DNA from: Bacillota bacterium
Lineage (GTDB): Bacteria; Bacillota; Negativicutes; Sporomusales; Sporomusaceae
Assembly: GCA_023443285.1 (NCBI GenBank)
Contig: JAEZVB010000111.1
Coordinates: 1 to 64,000, forward strand
Reading direction: 5' to 3'
Length of the DNA: 64,000 bases
Below are positions 1 through 8,216 of the stretch, piece after piece. The position numbers and the translations under genes are program-made. Below the pieces are notes generated by a model. The model worked only from the letters and a program-made list of their open reading frames with translations. It was not told the DNA's origin and did no database searches. Numbering within the stretch: the stretch's first letter is position 1; the number at the start of each line of letters is the position of its first letter.

Positions 1-148
1 TGTATTGAGAAATTCGTCAATGCCTAGTATTTTGGTTGAAATGGGATTTGTCACCAATACCGGTGAAGCCCGCAGGTTACAGGAGGATAACTACCGTAAT
101 AAGATAGCCCAGGGGATTTTCAATGGGGTAGTTAAATATTTTAACTAA
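1..148 (+). CDS. N-acetylmuramoyl-L-alanine amidase, C-terminal end (partial)
   Basis: Only the last 48 codons are in the window; the frame begins at base 2 and stops at 146-148. The tail contains PSILVEMGFVTN followed by EARRL, typical of the C-terminus of amidase_3 (CwlD/AmiC/LytC-type zinc amidases), which cleave the amide bond between N-acetylmuramic acid and the peptide stem of peptidoglycan. The catalytic zinc ligands lie upstream of the window, so the subfamily (CwlD or a general autolysin) cannot be decided. A rho-independent terminator follows directly, so this is the last gene of its transcript. Confidence 0.8.
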   Translation, partial: VLRNSSMPSILVEMGFVTNTGEARRLQEDNYRNKIAQGIFNGVVKYFN

Positions 149-168
149 TACCAGTAATCTTAGAAAGG

Positions 169-207
169 ACAGAGATAAACGGTAATACGAATATCTCTGT
201 TTTTTTC
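169..207 (+). terminator. Rho-independent terminator after amidase gene
   Basis: The 9-bp stem ACAGAGATA / TATCTCTGT (169-177 with 192-200) is followed by a run of seven T. It separates the amidase gene from the M16 peptidase gene. A TATAAT-like -10 lies at 223-228, just downstream, without a good -35. Confidence 0.85.
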
Positions 208-331
208 TTTAGCAAATTTAGGTATAATAGGGATAGCTTATCTGGGCAATTTGTTTTTGGAAACGTGCCATGCAATAAGCATTTTAAGAAAATAGCGAGT
301 CAATAGTTTGGTATGAGGCGAAGGAGTTTTT

Positions 332-1585
332 ATGTATAAAAAATCAGTATTACCTAATGGAATTCGTGTAGTTTCTGAAACGATTCCTTATGTAAAATCA
401 GTTACTATGGGAGTATGGATTGGAACTGGGTCAAGATTTGAGAATGAAGATAATCATGGAGTTTCTCATTTTATTGAGCACTTGATGTTTAAAGGAACAG
501 CTAGGCGCTCGGCCAAAGATATTGCTGAAATTGTGGATGCAGTTGGTGGACAGTTGAATGCTTTTACTGCCAAAGAGTGTACTTGCTATTACTTGAAGGT
601 TTTGGACTCTCATGCTGAGCTCGCAATGGATATTCTAAGCGATATGTTGTTGAGATCCAAATTTACTGAGGAAGATATTGAGCGTGAACGTCAAGTAGTG
701 CTTGAAGAAGTACATATGTATGAAGATTCACCGGAAGAATTAATTCATGACATTCATCTAGATGCGGTGTGGCCAGCTCATCCGCTAGGAAGGAATATTT
801 TAGGTACGACTGATTCAATCGAACGCTTTAATCGAAAGTCGGTAATTAAATATTACCAGGATTTTTATACTCCTGATAATGTGGTAATTGCGGCCGCAGG
901 TAATATAGCCCATGATGAATTGGTGAAATTGGTCGCTCGCTATTTTAGTGAACTAGAAGGACAAAAAAGGAGATTTGATATTACTACTCCGACCTTTGTC
1001 CCGGCAAGAACAATTATTAATAAAGATTCAGAGCAAGTGCATTTATGCTTAGGAACACGGAGTGTACCTCAAGAGCATCCGTTAACATATCCGACCTATA
1101 TTTTCAGTAATATTTTAGGTGGAGGAATAAGCTCTAGATTATTCCAAGCAATTCGCGAGGAACGGGGTTTGGCGTACTCAATTTATTCTTATCAAAATAA
1201 TTATAAGGATGCTGGTTTGCTAACCATTTATGCTGGAACTCGTCCGGCCAATGTTAATCAGGTTTTGGAGCTTATTATAGAAAATTTGCGACATTTTAAA
1301 ACTCAAGGTATAAATGAACATGAACTAATTAAGGCTAAGGAGCAGATAAAAGGAAGTTTACTGCTTGGCTTGGAAAGTTCGAGTAGTCGGATGTCTCGTA
1401 TTGGTAAGATGGAAGTTACTTTGAAAAAATTTGTTACGCTAGATGAAGTTGTAACTAAGATTGACAGGGTGACTTTGGCTGAGCTTAACCAACTGATGGA
1501 TCAAATGCTTGTAACAGAAAAACTATGTTTTACTGCGCTAGGCCCTGTTGACTCATCGGAAATTAATACAGACTTCACTATTTAA
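332..1585 (+). CDS. M16 family zinc metallopeptidase (MlpA/YmxG-like)
   Basis: This 417-residue protein has the length and features of an insulinase/processing-peptidase family (M16) protein. The inverted zinc motif HFIEH is at residues 46-50, and the third ligand, E126 in EEVHMYEDSPE, lies exactly 76 residues after H50, as the family requires. The C-terminal half carries the R/Y-containing inactive M16 domain. In Bacillus the homologue (mlpA/ymxG) sits next to ymxH and the asd-dap genes, as here. The start is ATG at 332 with AAGGAG at 320-325. Its substrate is unknown; B. subtilis MlpA has been linked to negative control of extracellular protease. Confidence 0.9.
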   Translation: MYKKSVLPNGIRVVSETIPYVKSVTMGVWIGTGSRFENEDNHGVSHFIEHLMFKGTARRSAKDIAEIVDAVGGQLNAFTAKECTCYYLKVLDSHAELAMDILSDMLLRSKFTEEDIERERQVVLEEVHMYEDSPEELIHDIHLDAVWPAHPLGRNILGTTDSIERFNRKSVIKYYQDFYTPDNVVIAAAGNIAHDELVKLVARYFSELEGQKRRFDITTPTFVPARTIINKDSEQVHLCLGTRSVPQEHPLTYPTYIFSNILGGGISSRLFQAIREERGLAYSIYSYQNNYKDAGLLTIYAGTRPANVNQVLELIIENLRHFKTQGINEHELIKAKEQIKGSLLLGLESSSSRMSRIGKMEVTLKKFVTLDEVVTKIDRVTLAELNQLMDQMLVTEKLCFTALGPVDSSEINTDFTI

Positions 1586-1603
1586 TGAGAGGATGGAGAA
1601 TAT

Positions 1604-2047
1604 ATGGCGCGAGGATTTGAAGTAGTTAGTCAATATAACGATTGTGATATAAAGGTACCTATTCGTAAGACTGCATTAAGTGCTGGATATGACATTACAA
1701 TTGCCCAAGAGGTTACGTTGATTCCCGGGAAGGTTGTTTTAGTCCCAACAGGAGTTAAAGCTTATATGGAACAAGACGAATACTTAGGTATTCATATTCG
1801 GTCTGGACTAGCTATTAAACATAGTTTGAGTTTAATTAACGGGCAGGGGATTGTTGACGCTGACTATTATAATAACAAGGAGAATGAAGGACATATTTTA
1901 ATCGCCGTTTTTAACCATGGCTTAGAGCCTGTAACGCTTACCAAGGGAACCAGATTGGCTCAGGGAATTTTTTATAAATACTTAAAAACTGATAATGATT
2001 GCGTAGATACTATTCGTTCAGGTGGTTTTGGGAGTACTGGACAGTAA
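1604..2047 (+). CDS. dut: dUTP diphosphatase (dUTPase)
   Basis: A 147-residue homotrimeric-type dUTPase, which hydrolyses dUTP to dUMP and pyrophosphate, keeping uracil out of DNA and supplying dUMP for thymidylate. Recognisable family motifs are AGYD (27-30), RSGLA (66-70), GIVDADYYN (82-90, uracil pocket) and the glycine-rich C-terminal arm RSGGFGSTGQ that closes over the triphosphate. It starts 18 bp after the M16 gene, with GAGAGGATGGAG as ribosome-binding region, so the two are probably co-transcribed. Confidence 0.93.
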   Translation: MARGFEVVSQYNDCDIKVPIRKTALSAGYDITIAQEVTLIPGKVVLVPTGVKAYMEQDEYLGIHIRSGLAIKHSLSLINGQGIVDADYYNNKENEGHILIAVFNHGLEPVTLTKGTRLAQGIFYKYLKTDNDCVDTIRSGGFGSTGQ

Positions 2048-2116
2048 ATAGCTTTTTTCATAACTTCTCCTCGATCACCATATACATAGATAGAAGCAGG
2101 TTGAGGAGGGGCGACT

Positions 2117-2437
2117 TTGTATACGTGGGCAACATTGGTGCTGATTAGTTTGATTATTATGGGGTCTGTTTGGTTACGTATTTGTCGTTTTCGAATGGCT
2201 TTGGACAACATACCCAAGCTTGAACCAAAGCCATCGCCTTTTTCCACAGCTGTGCAAGAATTAGTAGCTACTGCTGGCGGTGTATATCTTTCTTTAGTAA
2301 TGATAGTATCATTCTTAAAGCTTAATATACCTGAGCGGATAACTTTCAATATAATTGCTTTTGATCCGCTTGCTATGACGGCTATTATAGTTGCGGTTGC
2401 TCAACCGTTTTTTAGTAAATTCTTTGAGGATAAGTAG
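2117..2437 (+). CDS. Small membrane protein of unknown function
   Basis: I do not recognise this 106-residue protein. It starts at TTG 2117 behind a strong GAGGAGGGG ribosome-binding site. Three hydrophobic stretches are visible (about residues 4-20, 52-70 and 77-98), so it is probably an integral membrane protein, with a positively charged RICRFRMA segment after the first helix. It lies 9 bp upstream of the YlmC/YmxH-type gene, which suggests a shared operon and possibly a sporulation-related role, but nothing in the sequence proves that. Confidence 0.7.
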   Translation: MYTWATLVLISLIIMGSVWLRICRFRMALDNIPKLEPKPSPFSTAVQELVATAGGVYLSLVMIVSFLKLNIPERITFNIIAFDPLAMTAIIVAVAQPFFSKFFEDK

Positions 2438-2445
2438 GTGGAATA

Positions 2446-2709
2446 GTGCGGATAAGTGAAATGGCTGGTAAAGAAGTTATTAATTTGGGAGATGGTGCGC
2501 GACTAGGTATTGTTGGTGAATGTGAGCTAACTTTTGATAGCCGTACCGGGATTATTGGCGGATTAATACTACCCAAACGTAAATCTTTGTTTAATATCTT
2601 AGGTGAAAATCAGGTAGTAACGATACCATGGCAGGCAATTAAACGTATCGGGGATGAGATTGTTATTGTTGATTTAAATAATGCGTATGAGCGTATGTAT
2701 TCTAGATGA
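2446..2709 (+). CDS. ymxH: YlmC/YmxH family sporulation protein (PRC-barrel)
   Basis: The 87-residue product is a single PRC-barrel domain with the family pattern R(I/L)SEMAGKEVINLGDG at its start and LTFDSRTGIIGGLILP in the middle. Members of the YlmC/YmxH family are restricted to endospore formers; their molecular role is not known. The start is GTG at 2446. In B. subtilis ymxH lies between mlpA and the spoVF-asd-dap genes, so its position between an M16 peptidase and the dap operon fits. No spoVFA/spoVFB (dipicolinate synthase) genes follow here. Confidence 0.88.
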   Translation: MRISEMAGKEVINLGDGARLGIVGECELTFDSRTGIIGGLILPKRKSLFNILGENQVVTIPWQAIKRIGDEIVIVDLNNAYERMYSR

Positions 2710-2738
2710 TTGGGAATAAAAAGTGCGGTAGTGGTCAA

Positions 2739-2773
2739 CCTAACACTAAACTGTATATCAGATTAATGTTAGG
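2739..2773 (+). promoter_or_regulatory. Inverted repeat covering the ribosome-binding site of the YflT-like gene
   Basis: CCTAACA (2739-2745) is the exact reverse complement of TGTTAGG (2767-2773), with three further pairs inside after one mismatch. The 3' arm includes part of the TTAGGGGG ribosome-binding site used by the start at 2785. It could be an mRNA hairpin limiting translation or an operator dyad; the sequence alone does not say which. Confidence 0.45.
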
Positions 2774-2784
2774 GGGCTTATTTG

Positions 2785-3465
2785 ATGTCAATAACAAACA
2801 ATTCCAAAGATACCATGCAAGGGAGTACTGGCAATCAGCCAACAACTCAAAGCACTAGTCAGACAGAAAATGCGTTAGTAACTAGCTATACAAGTGCTCA
2901 GTCGCAAACTGAAAATACCCAGCCACAAGCCACGGGCTCAACAGCACAGAATTTTTCGTCGGCGAAACAAATGGGTACTCAAGGTGTTAAAAGCGTAATT
3001 GGAGTATTTAATTCCCGTGATAGTGCGGAACAGGCAGTAAACTCTCTTAGATCTCAAGGGTTTACAACCGAAGAAATAAATATTGTATCAAAGAACAAAA
3101 AGCAACAAGGCCAGGATACAGAATATTATGAGGATGATATTACCGATGGTGCCCTAACCGGCGGCACTTTAGGCGGTATTGGAGGGTTACTTTTAGGGGC
3201 AGGTGCATTAGCCATCCCCGGGGTTGGACCGGTACTTGCTGCAGGTCCAATAGCGGCTGCATTAAGCGGGGCAGTAGCAGGCGGTATTGCAGGCGGCCTT
3301 ATAGATTGGGGTATTCCGGCTGAAGCTGGTAGACGTTATGAGCAACAGGTAGCTCAAGGCGGAATTCTGGCAATAATCCGCTCTGATGCTGCAAAATCAA
3401 ACCAAGCAGCGCAAGTCCTTCGGCAAAATGGGGCAAAAGATGTTGAAATTCATGCATTAAGCTAG
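2785..3465 (+). CDS. YflT-like general stress protein (DUF1269-type) with glycine-rich membrane hairpin
   Basis: About 226 residues. The first 65 residues are low-complexity, rich in Ser, Thr, Gln and Asn. A heat-induced stress protein YflT-like fold follows (GVFNSRDSAEQAVNSLRSQGF), then a long Gly/Ala-rich hydrophobic hairpin (about residues 120-173) of the kind that spans or coats membranes, and a C-terminal repeat of the first fold (ILAIIRSDAAKSNQAAQVLRQ). Similar proteins are induced by general stress; the biochemical role is unknown. A TTG at 2782 and ATG at 2785 are adjacent candidate starts; ATG is preferred. Confidence 0.75.
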   Translation: MSITNNSKDTMQGSTGNQPTTQSTSQTENALVTSYTSAQSQTENTQPQATGSTAQNFSSAKQMGTQGVKSVIGVFNSRDSAEQAVNSLRSQGFTTEEINIVSKNKKQQGQDTEYYEDDITDGALTGGTLGGIGGLLLGAGALAIPGVGPVLAAGPIAAALSGAVAGGIAGGLIDWGIPAEAGRRYEQQVAQGGILAIIRSDAAKSNQAAQVLRQNGAKDVEIHALS

Positions 3466-3514
3466 AATGATCTTTGTGCCGGAATTGTTTAGGTTGCCAG
3501 TTTTTCAATATTTA

Positions 3515-3542
3515 TTGACAATACAGGAACCTTTGGTATAAA
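3515..3542 (+). promoter_or_regulatory. Sigma-A type promoter of the lysine operon
   Basis: A perfect -35 TTGACA (3515-3520) and -10 TATAAA (3537-3542) are separated by 16 bp. Transcription would begin near 3549, about 40 bp before the riboswitch. Confidence 0.8.
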
Positions 3543-3585
3543 ATGTGTATAAAATAAATAAGCAACATCCTGTAAAGGATGAAGT

Positions 3586-3838
3586 AGAGGTGCGGGAGTC
3601 AAGAGTACTTTCAGTGAGAGTGGAATCGATGAACTGAAAGAAAAGGGGTAACCGCCGAAGTAAGCAAGAAAGCCAAATCTTCTTACTGGTCTTACATTGA
3701 ATAGATGTAAGACTGTCACCATTACTTGGTGGAGCGCTATCTCATCTGATAAGGGACGATATATATACATATATTTTCCTAAGGTCAGAAAATGCTGTTT
3801 TGCAGCTGGTGAGAAACGCGCTCACCGGCTGCTTTTTT
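3586..3838 (+). ncRNA. Lysine riboswitch (L-box) with expression platform
   Basis: The leader carries the conserved core of the lysine aptamer: AGAGGTGCGGGAGTCAAGAGTA at the 5' side (split as AGAGGTGC then GAGTC), the AAAAGGGGTAACCGCCGAAG segment, a hairpin TCTTACAT / ATGTAAGA, and the closing CTGTCACC and GGTGGAGCGCTATCTC. The aptamer spans about 3586-3757. A strong terminator at 3802-3838 forms the expression platform, so bound lysine should stop transcription before dapB. The downstream operon makes diaminopimelate and lysine, which agrees with this control. Confidence 0.92.
3802..3838 (+). terminator. Riboswitch-controlled attenuator terminator
   Basis: GCAGCTGGTGAG (3802-3813) pairs with CTCACCGGCTGC (3821-3832), allowing one mismatch, followed by TTTTTT. 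It lies between the lysine aptamer and dapB. The rest of the leader, to 3913, shows nothing I can name. Confidence 0.88.
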
Positions 3839-3931
3839 ATATACCCTAAAGGCCGTAGAAGGCTGTGCCAATCTTTTGCAGGAAATGGCATAAGCCAGGT
3901 CTTGCGTAATTAAATAGGAGGTGAATAGCGC

Positions 3932-4726
3932 TTGATTAGAGTAATGGTTTGTGGCGCTTATGGCAAAATGGGAAGGGAAGTATTGCGAGCAGTTCACAAT
4001 GACCCGCACTTAAGTGTAGTTGGGGCAGTAGATAAAAATTCCGATTTTGCCGATGTAGGAGATATTATTGGTGCAGGAAAAACTGGGGTAACAGTTGGTA
4101 ATGATTTAGTTACTGTTATCAATGAAACAAAACCGCAAGTTATGGTGGACTTTACCAATCCACAATCGGTTCTTAATAATATCAAGATTGCAATTAAGAA
4201 CGGAGTATGTCCAGTTGTAGGTACTACGGGATTAACAGATGCGCATATTACTGAGATTCGGGAACTATGCGCAACTTCTAAGGTTAATGCAATCATTGCT
4301 CCTAATTTTGCTATAGGTGCGATTCTAATGATGAAATTGGCGCAAGAGGCTGCTAAGTATTTGCCGCATATTGAAATAATTGAAATGCATCATGATCAAA
4401 AACTGGATGCTCCGTCTGGTACCGCTCTTAGAACTGCTGAATTAATTGCCGGAATACGGGGTACAATGCGGCAAGGACACCCAGATGAGAAAGAAAAACT
4501 GACTGGTGCGCGCGGTGGCGATGTTGAGGGTATTAGAGTGCATAGTGTCCGGTTACCGGGTTATGTAGCTCATCAGGAAGTAATTTTCGGCGGATTAGGA
4601 CAAACGCTTTCTATTCGCCATGACTCGATATCCAGAGAATCATTTATGCCAGGAGTAGTGCTGGCATGTAAAAAAGTCCTAACCGTTGACGGACTGATTG
4701 TTGGTCTTGAGCATATAATGGGCTAA
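3932..4726 (+). CDS. dapB: 4-hydroxy-tetrahydrodipicolinate reductase
   Basis: A 264-residue DapB, reducing 4-hydroxy-tetrahydrodipicolinate with NAD(P)H in lysine/diaminopimelate synthesis. The nucleotide-binding loop CGAYGKMG is at 7-14. The catalytic region HHDQKLDAPSGTA is at 153-165, and APNFAIGA at 123-130 is also typical. The start is TTG at 3932, behind AGGAGGTG at 3916-3923; no ATG or GTG fits better. It is the first gene after the lysine riboswitch and so the first to be shut off by lysine. Confidence 0.95.
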   Translation: MIRVMVCGAYGKMGREVLRAVHNDPHLSVVGAVDKNSDFADVGDIIGAGKTGVTVGNDLVTVINETKPQVMVDFTNPQSVLNNIKIAIKNGVCPVVGTTGLTDAHITEIRELCATSKVNAIIAPNFAIGAILMMKLAQEAAKYLPHIEIIEMHHDQKLDAPSGTALRTAELIAGIRGTMRQGHPDEKEKLTGARGGDVEGIRVHSVRLPGYVAHQEVIFGGLGQTLSIRHDSISRESFMPGVVLACKKVLTVDGLIVGLEHIMG

Positions 4727-4800
4727 AGCTTGCAAAGTATGAAGATAACTTCAAGAATATACGAGCATGTTAAGGACAAAGAATGGGGGCGTTGCATACA

Positions 4801-5832
4801 ATGAAAACATATAATGTAGCGATTTTGGGGGCAACCGGAGCAGTTGGCCAAGAGTTTTTGAAACTTATTGAGGAACGTAATTTTCCGTTTAACCAGTTAA
4901 AATTGCTGGCATCTGAGCGTTCAGCTGGCAAAACTATCAACTTTATGGGTAAAGACTACATAGTTGAAGAGGCGACACCTGATTCATTTAATGATGTGGA
5001 AATTGCCTTATTTGCAGGCGGATCAATTAGTAAAACTTTAGCTCCGGAAGCCGCAAAGCGGGGCGCTGTTGTCATTGATAACTCAAGTGCTTTCCGCATG
5101 GATCCGGAAGTACCGCTAGTTGTGCCAGAAGTTAATCCTGAGGCTATAAAAAAGCATAAAGGAATTATTGCCAACCCTAATTGTTCGACAATTATTATGG
5201 TTATGGCATTAAAGCCTGTATATGATGCTGTAAAGATTAAACGGATAGTTGTTTCCACATATCAGGCTGTTTCCGGTGCAGGTAAAGAGGGAATTGATGA
5301 GCTGGCTGACCAAGTTAAGGCTGTTGTGGAAAATCGACCTGTAGAAGCTAATATTTTACCAAGTGCCAGTCTGTCCAAACATTATCAAATAGCATTTAAT
5401 CTTTTACCACACATTGATGTATTTGTTGAGGATGATTACACTAAAGAAGAAATGAAAATGGTAAATGAGACGCATAAGATACTTGATGACTATAGTATCG
5501 GAATAACTGCGACGACAGTTAGAGTACCGGTATATCGAAGCCATTCTGAGTCAATAAATATCGAACTGAATGGCCCGCTTTCCCCTGAGGAAGCAAAGCA
5601 GCTATTAGCCAAGTTTCCGGGCGTTATAGTACAAGATAATCCGGCTGAAATGCTGTATCCTATGCCACTATATACGTCAGACAGAAATGAAGTATTTGTT
5701 GGGCGTATTCGCGCAGATAAGAGTGTGCCTTATGGGTTAAACATGTGGGTAGCTGGCGACCAAATTAGAAAAGGTGCAGCACTTAATGCTGTGCAAATAG
5801 CTGAATATATGATTGAGCATAATTTAATTTGA
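4801..5832 (+). CDS. asd: Aspartate-semialdehyde dehydrogenase
   Basis: From ATG 4801 this gives 343 residues, the usual length. It converts aspartyl phosphate to aspartate semialdehyde with NADPH. The Rossmann motif GATGAVGQ is at 10-17, the active-site cysteine is C128 in ANPNCST, and QAVSGAGKEG follows. An in-frame ATG at 4783 would add six residues and has AAGGA six bases upstream, so the start is not settled; the family normally begins close to the Rossmann strand, favouring 4801. Second gene of the lysine operon. Confidence 0.94.
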   Translation: MKTYNVAILGATGAVGQEFLKLIEERNFPFNQLKLLASERSAGKTINFMGKDYIVEEATPDSFNDVEIALFAGGSISKTLAPEAAKRGAVVIDNSSAFRMDPEVPLVVPEVNPEAIKKHKGIIANPNCSTIIMVMALKPVYDAVKIKRIVVSTYQAVSGAGKEGIDELADQVKAVVENRPVEANILPSASLSKHYQIAFNLLPHIDVFVEDDYTKEEMKMVNETHKILDDYSIGITATTVRVPVYRSHSESINIELNGPLSPEEAKQLLAKFPGVIVQDNPAEMLYPMPLYTSDRNEVFVGRIRADKSVPYGLNMWVAGDQIRKGAALNAVQIAEYMIEHNLI

Positions 5833-5842
5833 GGTGTACAAA

Positions 5843-7066
5843 ATGCGAATAATTGTCCAGAAGTTCGGGGGAACGTCGGTAGCGTCACCCGAAGTGCGGG
5901 AACTTGTACTGCGCAAGATTGAGAAAGCGCGGGAGCAAGGATTTAATCCGGTAGTTGTAGTATCGGCTATGGGGCGGCAAGGGGCTCCCTACGCTACAGA
6001 TACATTGATTGGTATCGCGCGGTCAGCGTATAAGAATATTGCTGCCCGAGAGCTTGATCAGATTATGTATTGTGGTGAAATGATTTCAGCAGTGATTATG
6101 GCCGGTACGCTGCAGGCCGCTGGTATGGACGCAGTTATGTTGACTGGAGGACATGCGGGTATTATTACTGATGATAAGTTTACTGATGCCCGTATTCTAA
6201 AATGTGATGCAACACGGTTATTCAGCCTTCTAAAACAAGGAAAAGTACCTGTTGTCTGTGGTTTTCAGGGAATGACTAGCGAAGGTGAGTTTACCACTTT
6301 GGGACGAGGTGGTAGCGATACAAGTGCATCAGCCCTGGGCGCAGCTCTACATGCTGAGATGGTTGAAATATACACAGATGTTGATGGAATCATGACAGCT
6401 GATCCGAGAATTGTAGACAATGCCAAGATTCTTGATTATATAAGTTATGGGGAAGTATGCCAACTAGCTCATCAAGGTGCTAAGGTTATTCATCCCCGTG
6501 CAGTTGAAATAGCTATGCAGAAAAATATTCCCCTGATAGTAAAATCAACATTTTCTGAAGCACCAGGAACTCTTATTACTAATATTGCCAAAGAGGACAC
6601 TGATGGAGCAGCGGTAGTTGACCGAATTGCCACAGGTTTAACCTATTTGAACAATATTGTCCAGATTAAACTCCATTTAGATAGTTCTATGGGATCTGAT
6701 GCGAGTTTTAAGGTGTTTAAAACAATGGCTGATAATGGTATTAGTGTAGATTTAATTAATGTTCATCCAGGGCAGATCATGTTTACTATCAATGCCGATC
6801 ACGCAGAGAAAGCATCATCACAACTCCAAAAACTCGGCTATGACTTTGAAGTGCTAGAAAATTGTGCGAAGGTATCTGTGGTAGGCGGTGGAATGCGTGA
6901 AGTACCTGGTGTGATGGCAAGCTTTATTGAAGCGTTATCTTGTAAAGGAATTGCTATTCTCCAGACAGTAGACTCTCATACATCTATTTCTGTTTTAGTG
7001 CCGCAAAATGATGTTGGAGCTGCCGTTAAATCACTTCATGAGAAGTTTGGTTTGTCCGGTGACTAA
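5843..7066 (+). CDS. dapG: Aspartate kinase (DapG type)
   Basis: Monofunctional aspartokinase of 407 residues, phosphorylating aspartate as the entry step to lysine, threonine and methionine. The N-terminal kinase core starts with QKFGGTSV, and has the ATP/substrate segment TLGRGGSDTSA and YTDVDGIMTADPR. Two ACT regulatory domains follow (roughly residues 265-407). GAGGTG at 5831-5836 places the start at ATG 5843 rather than the GTG inside that site. Position between asd and dapA matches B. subtilis dapG, the diaminopimelate-inhibited isozyme; the actual effector here is inferred. Confidence 0.93.
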   Translation: MRIIVQKFGGTSVASPEVRELVLRKIEKAREQGFNPVVVVSAMGRQGAPYATDTLIGIARSAYKNIAARELDQIMYCGEMISAVIMAGTLQAAGMDAVMLTGGHAGIITDDKFTDARILKCDATRLFSLLKQGKVPVVCGFQGMTSEGEFTTLGRGGSDTSASALGAALHAEMVEIYTDVDGIMTADPRIVDNAKILDYISYGEVCQLAHQGAKVIHPRAVEIAMQKNIPLIVKSTFSEAPGTLITNIAKEDTDGAAVVDRIATGLTYLNNIVQIKLHLDSSMGSDASFKVFKTMADNGISVDLINVHPGQIMFTINADHAEKASSQLQKLGYDFEVLENCAKVSVVGGGMREVPGVMASFIEALSCKGIAILQTVDSHTSISVLVPQNDVGAAVKSLHEKFGLSGD

Positions 7067-7100
7067 CTTTGCTTATCAAATTAAATAAGGGGAGAGCGTA

Positions 7101-7982
7101 ATGAGGAATTTCGGGCAAGTCTTAACTGCAATGGTAACCCCGTTTAATGCAGATTTTAGTGTAAATTATAGTGAAGCGGCTAATTTGGCAAAGTATCTTG
7201 TGAATAATGGTTCTGATGGAGTGGTTGTTGCTGGTAGCACTGGTGAAACAGCTACCTTAACTAAAGAAGAAAAACTTACATTGTTTAAAGTGGTATTGGA
7301 GGCTGTCGGTGATAAGGCCACTGTTATTGCTGGCACCGGTTCTAATGATACCAGAGCTTCTATTGAATTAACTACGGAAGCGGAAAAACTTGGTGTACAT
7401 GGGGCGATGTTAGTTGGTCCTTACTATAATAAACCACCCCAAGAGGGATACTACCAGCATTTTAGAGCCATTGCTAACTCAACAGCGTTACCACTTATCA
7501 TATATAATGTTCCAGGTCGTACCGCTTCTAACATTTTACCAACCACCATTGCACGTTTGGCCGAGATTAAGAATATAGTTGCAGTTAAAGAAGCAAGTGG
7601 CAGCTTAGATCAGGTCTCAGAAATTATACGCACAACACCTGATGACTTTTTAGTGTATAGCGGGGATGATGGACTAACTCTGCCGCTGTTGTCTGTAGGA
7701 GGTTGCGGAGTAATAAGTGTGGCTGCACATGTTGTAGGCAAACGCATGAAGGAAATGATAACCGCTTTTTTTGCAGGGGATAGAAATAAAGCTGAGGCAA
7801 TACATCTTGCACTTATGCCGTTCTTTAAGGTTATTTTTGTTACTACCAATCCAATACCAATTAAAGAAGCTGTTAATATAATGGGGATAAATGCTGGCTC
7901 AGTAAGATTGCCATTAGTGCCTCCAACTGTCGGCGAAGTAGACCAAATAACAAAGGTAATGCAATCAATAGGTGCTATATAG
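7101..7982 (+). CDS. dapA: 4-hydroxy-tetrahydrodipicolinate synthase
   Basis: A 293-residue TIM-barrel lyase condensing pyruvate with aspartate semialdehyde. The Schiff-base lysine is K163 in VAVKEASG, the catalytic tyrosine is Y135 in IIYNVPGR, and AGSTGET (44-50) provides the threonine of the proton relay. It is the last gene of the lysine operon, followed by a terminator at 8003. Confidence 0.95.
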   Translation: MRNFGQVLTAMVTPFNADFSVNYSEAANLAKYLVNNGSDGVVVAGSTGETATLTKEEKLTLFKVVLEAVGDKATVIAGTGSNDTRASIELTTEAEKLGVHGAMLVGPYYNKPPQEGYYQHFRAIANSTALPLIIYNVPGRTASNILPTTIARLAEIKNIVAVKEASGSLDQVSEIIRTTPDDFLVYSGDDGLTLPLLSVGGCGVISVAAHVVGKRMKEMITAFFAGDRNKAEAIHLALMPFFKVIFVTTNPIPIKEAVNIMGINAGSVRLPLVPPTVGEVDQITKVMQSIGAI

Positions 7983-8002
7983 CTGAGATAAGCTGAGATA
8001 TT

Positions 8003-8032
8003 AACCGGTAGCGGGTGCTGCCGGTTTTTTTG
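8003..8032 (+). terminator. Terminator of the dap operon
   Basis: AACCGGTAGC and GCTGCCGGTT form a 10-bp stem with one mismatch and a 4-base loop, followed by seven T. Just before it, AGCTGAGATA occurs twice in tandem (7981-8000). Confidence 0.88.
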
Positions 8033-8084
8033 TATGTCTGGACAATATTTGCATATAATATTGCCGAGTGAGTAGTACCACTTG

Positions 8085-8113
8085 TTGTCACAGCAGGTTA
8101 AATAGGTTATAAT
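8085..8113 (+). promoter_or_regulatory. Sigma-A promoter for the RNase J gene
   Basis: TTGTCA (8085-8090) and TATAAT (8108-8113) are separated by exactly 17 bp, in the gap between the dap terminator and the RNase J gene. Confidence 0.75.
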
Positions 8114-8216
8114 TATTCACAAGTGGGCAGTACGGCCGGTTTTTATTCTGTGGTTTATTGAACGGGCGTTTACAACTTATTTTAACAATCTAAAAATTCT
8201 GGAGGTGTATGTTTTT

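Noticed and set aside
1972..2349. 125-codon minus-strand ORF between dut and the small membrane gene
   Set aside because: It overlaps two plus-strand genes, lacks a ribosome-binding site, and resembles no protein.
3485..3770. Minus-strand ORF over the lysine leader
   Set aside because: It covers a conserved riboswitch aptamer on the plus strand and has no coding features.
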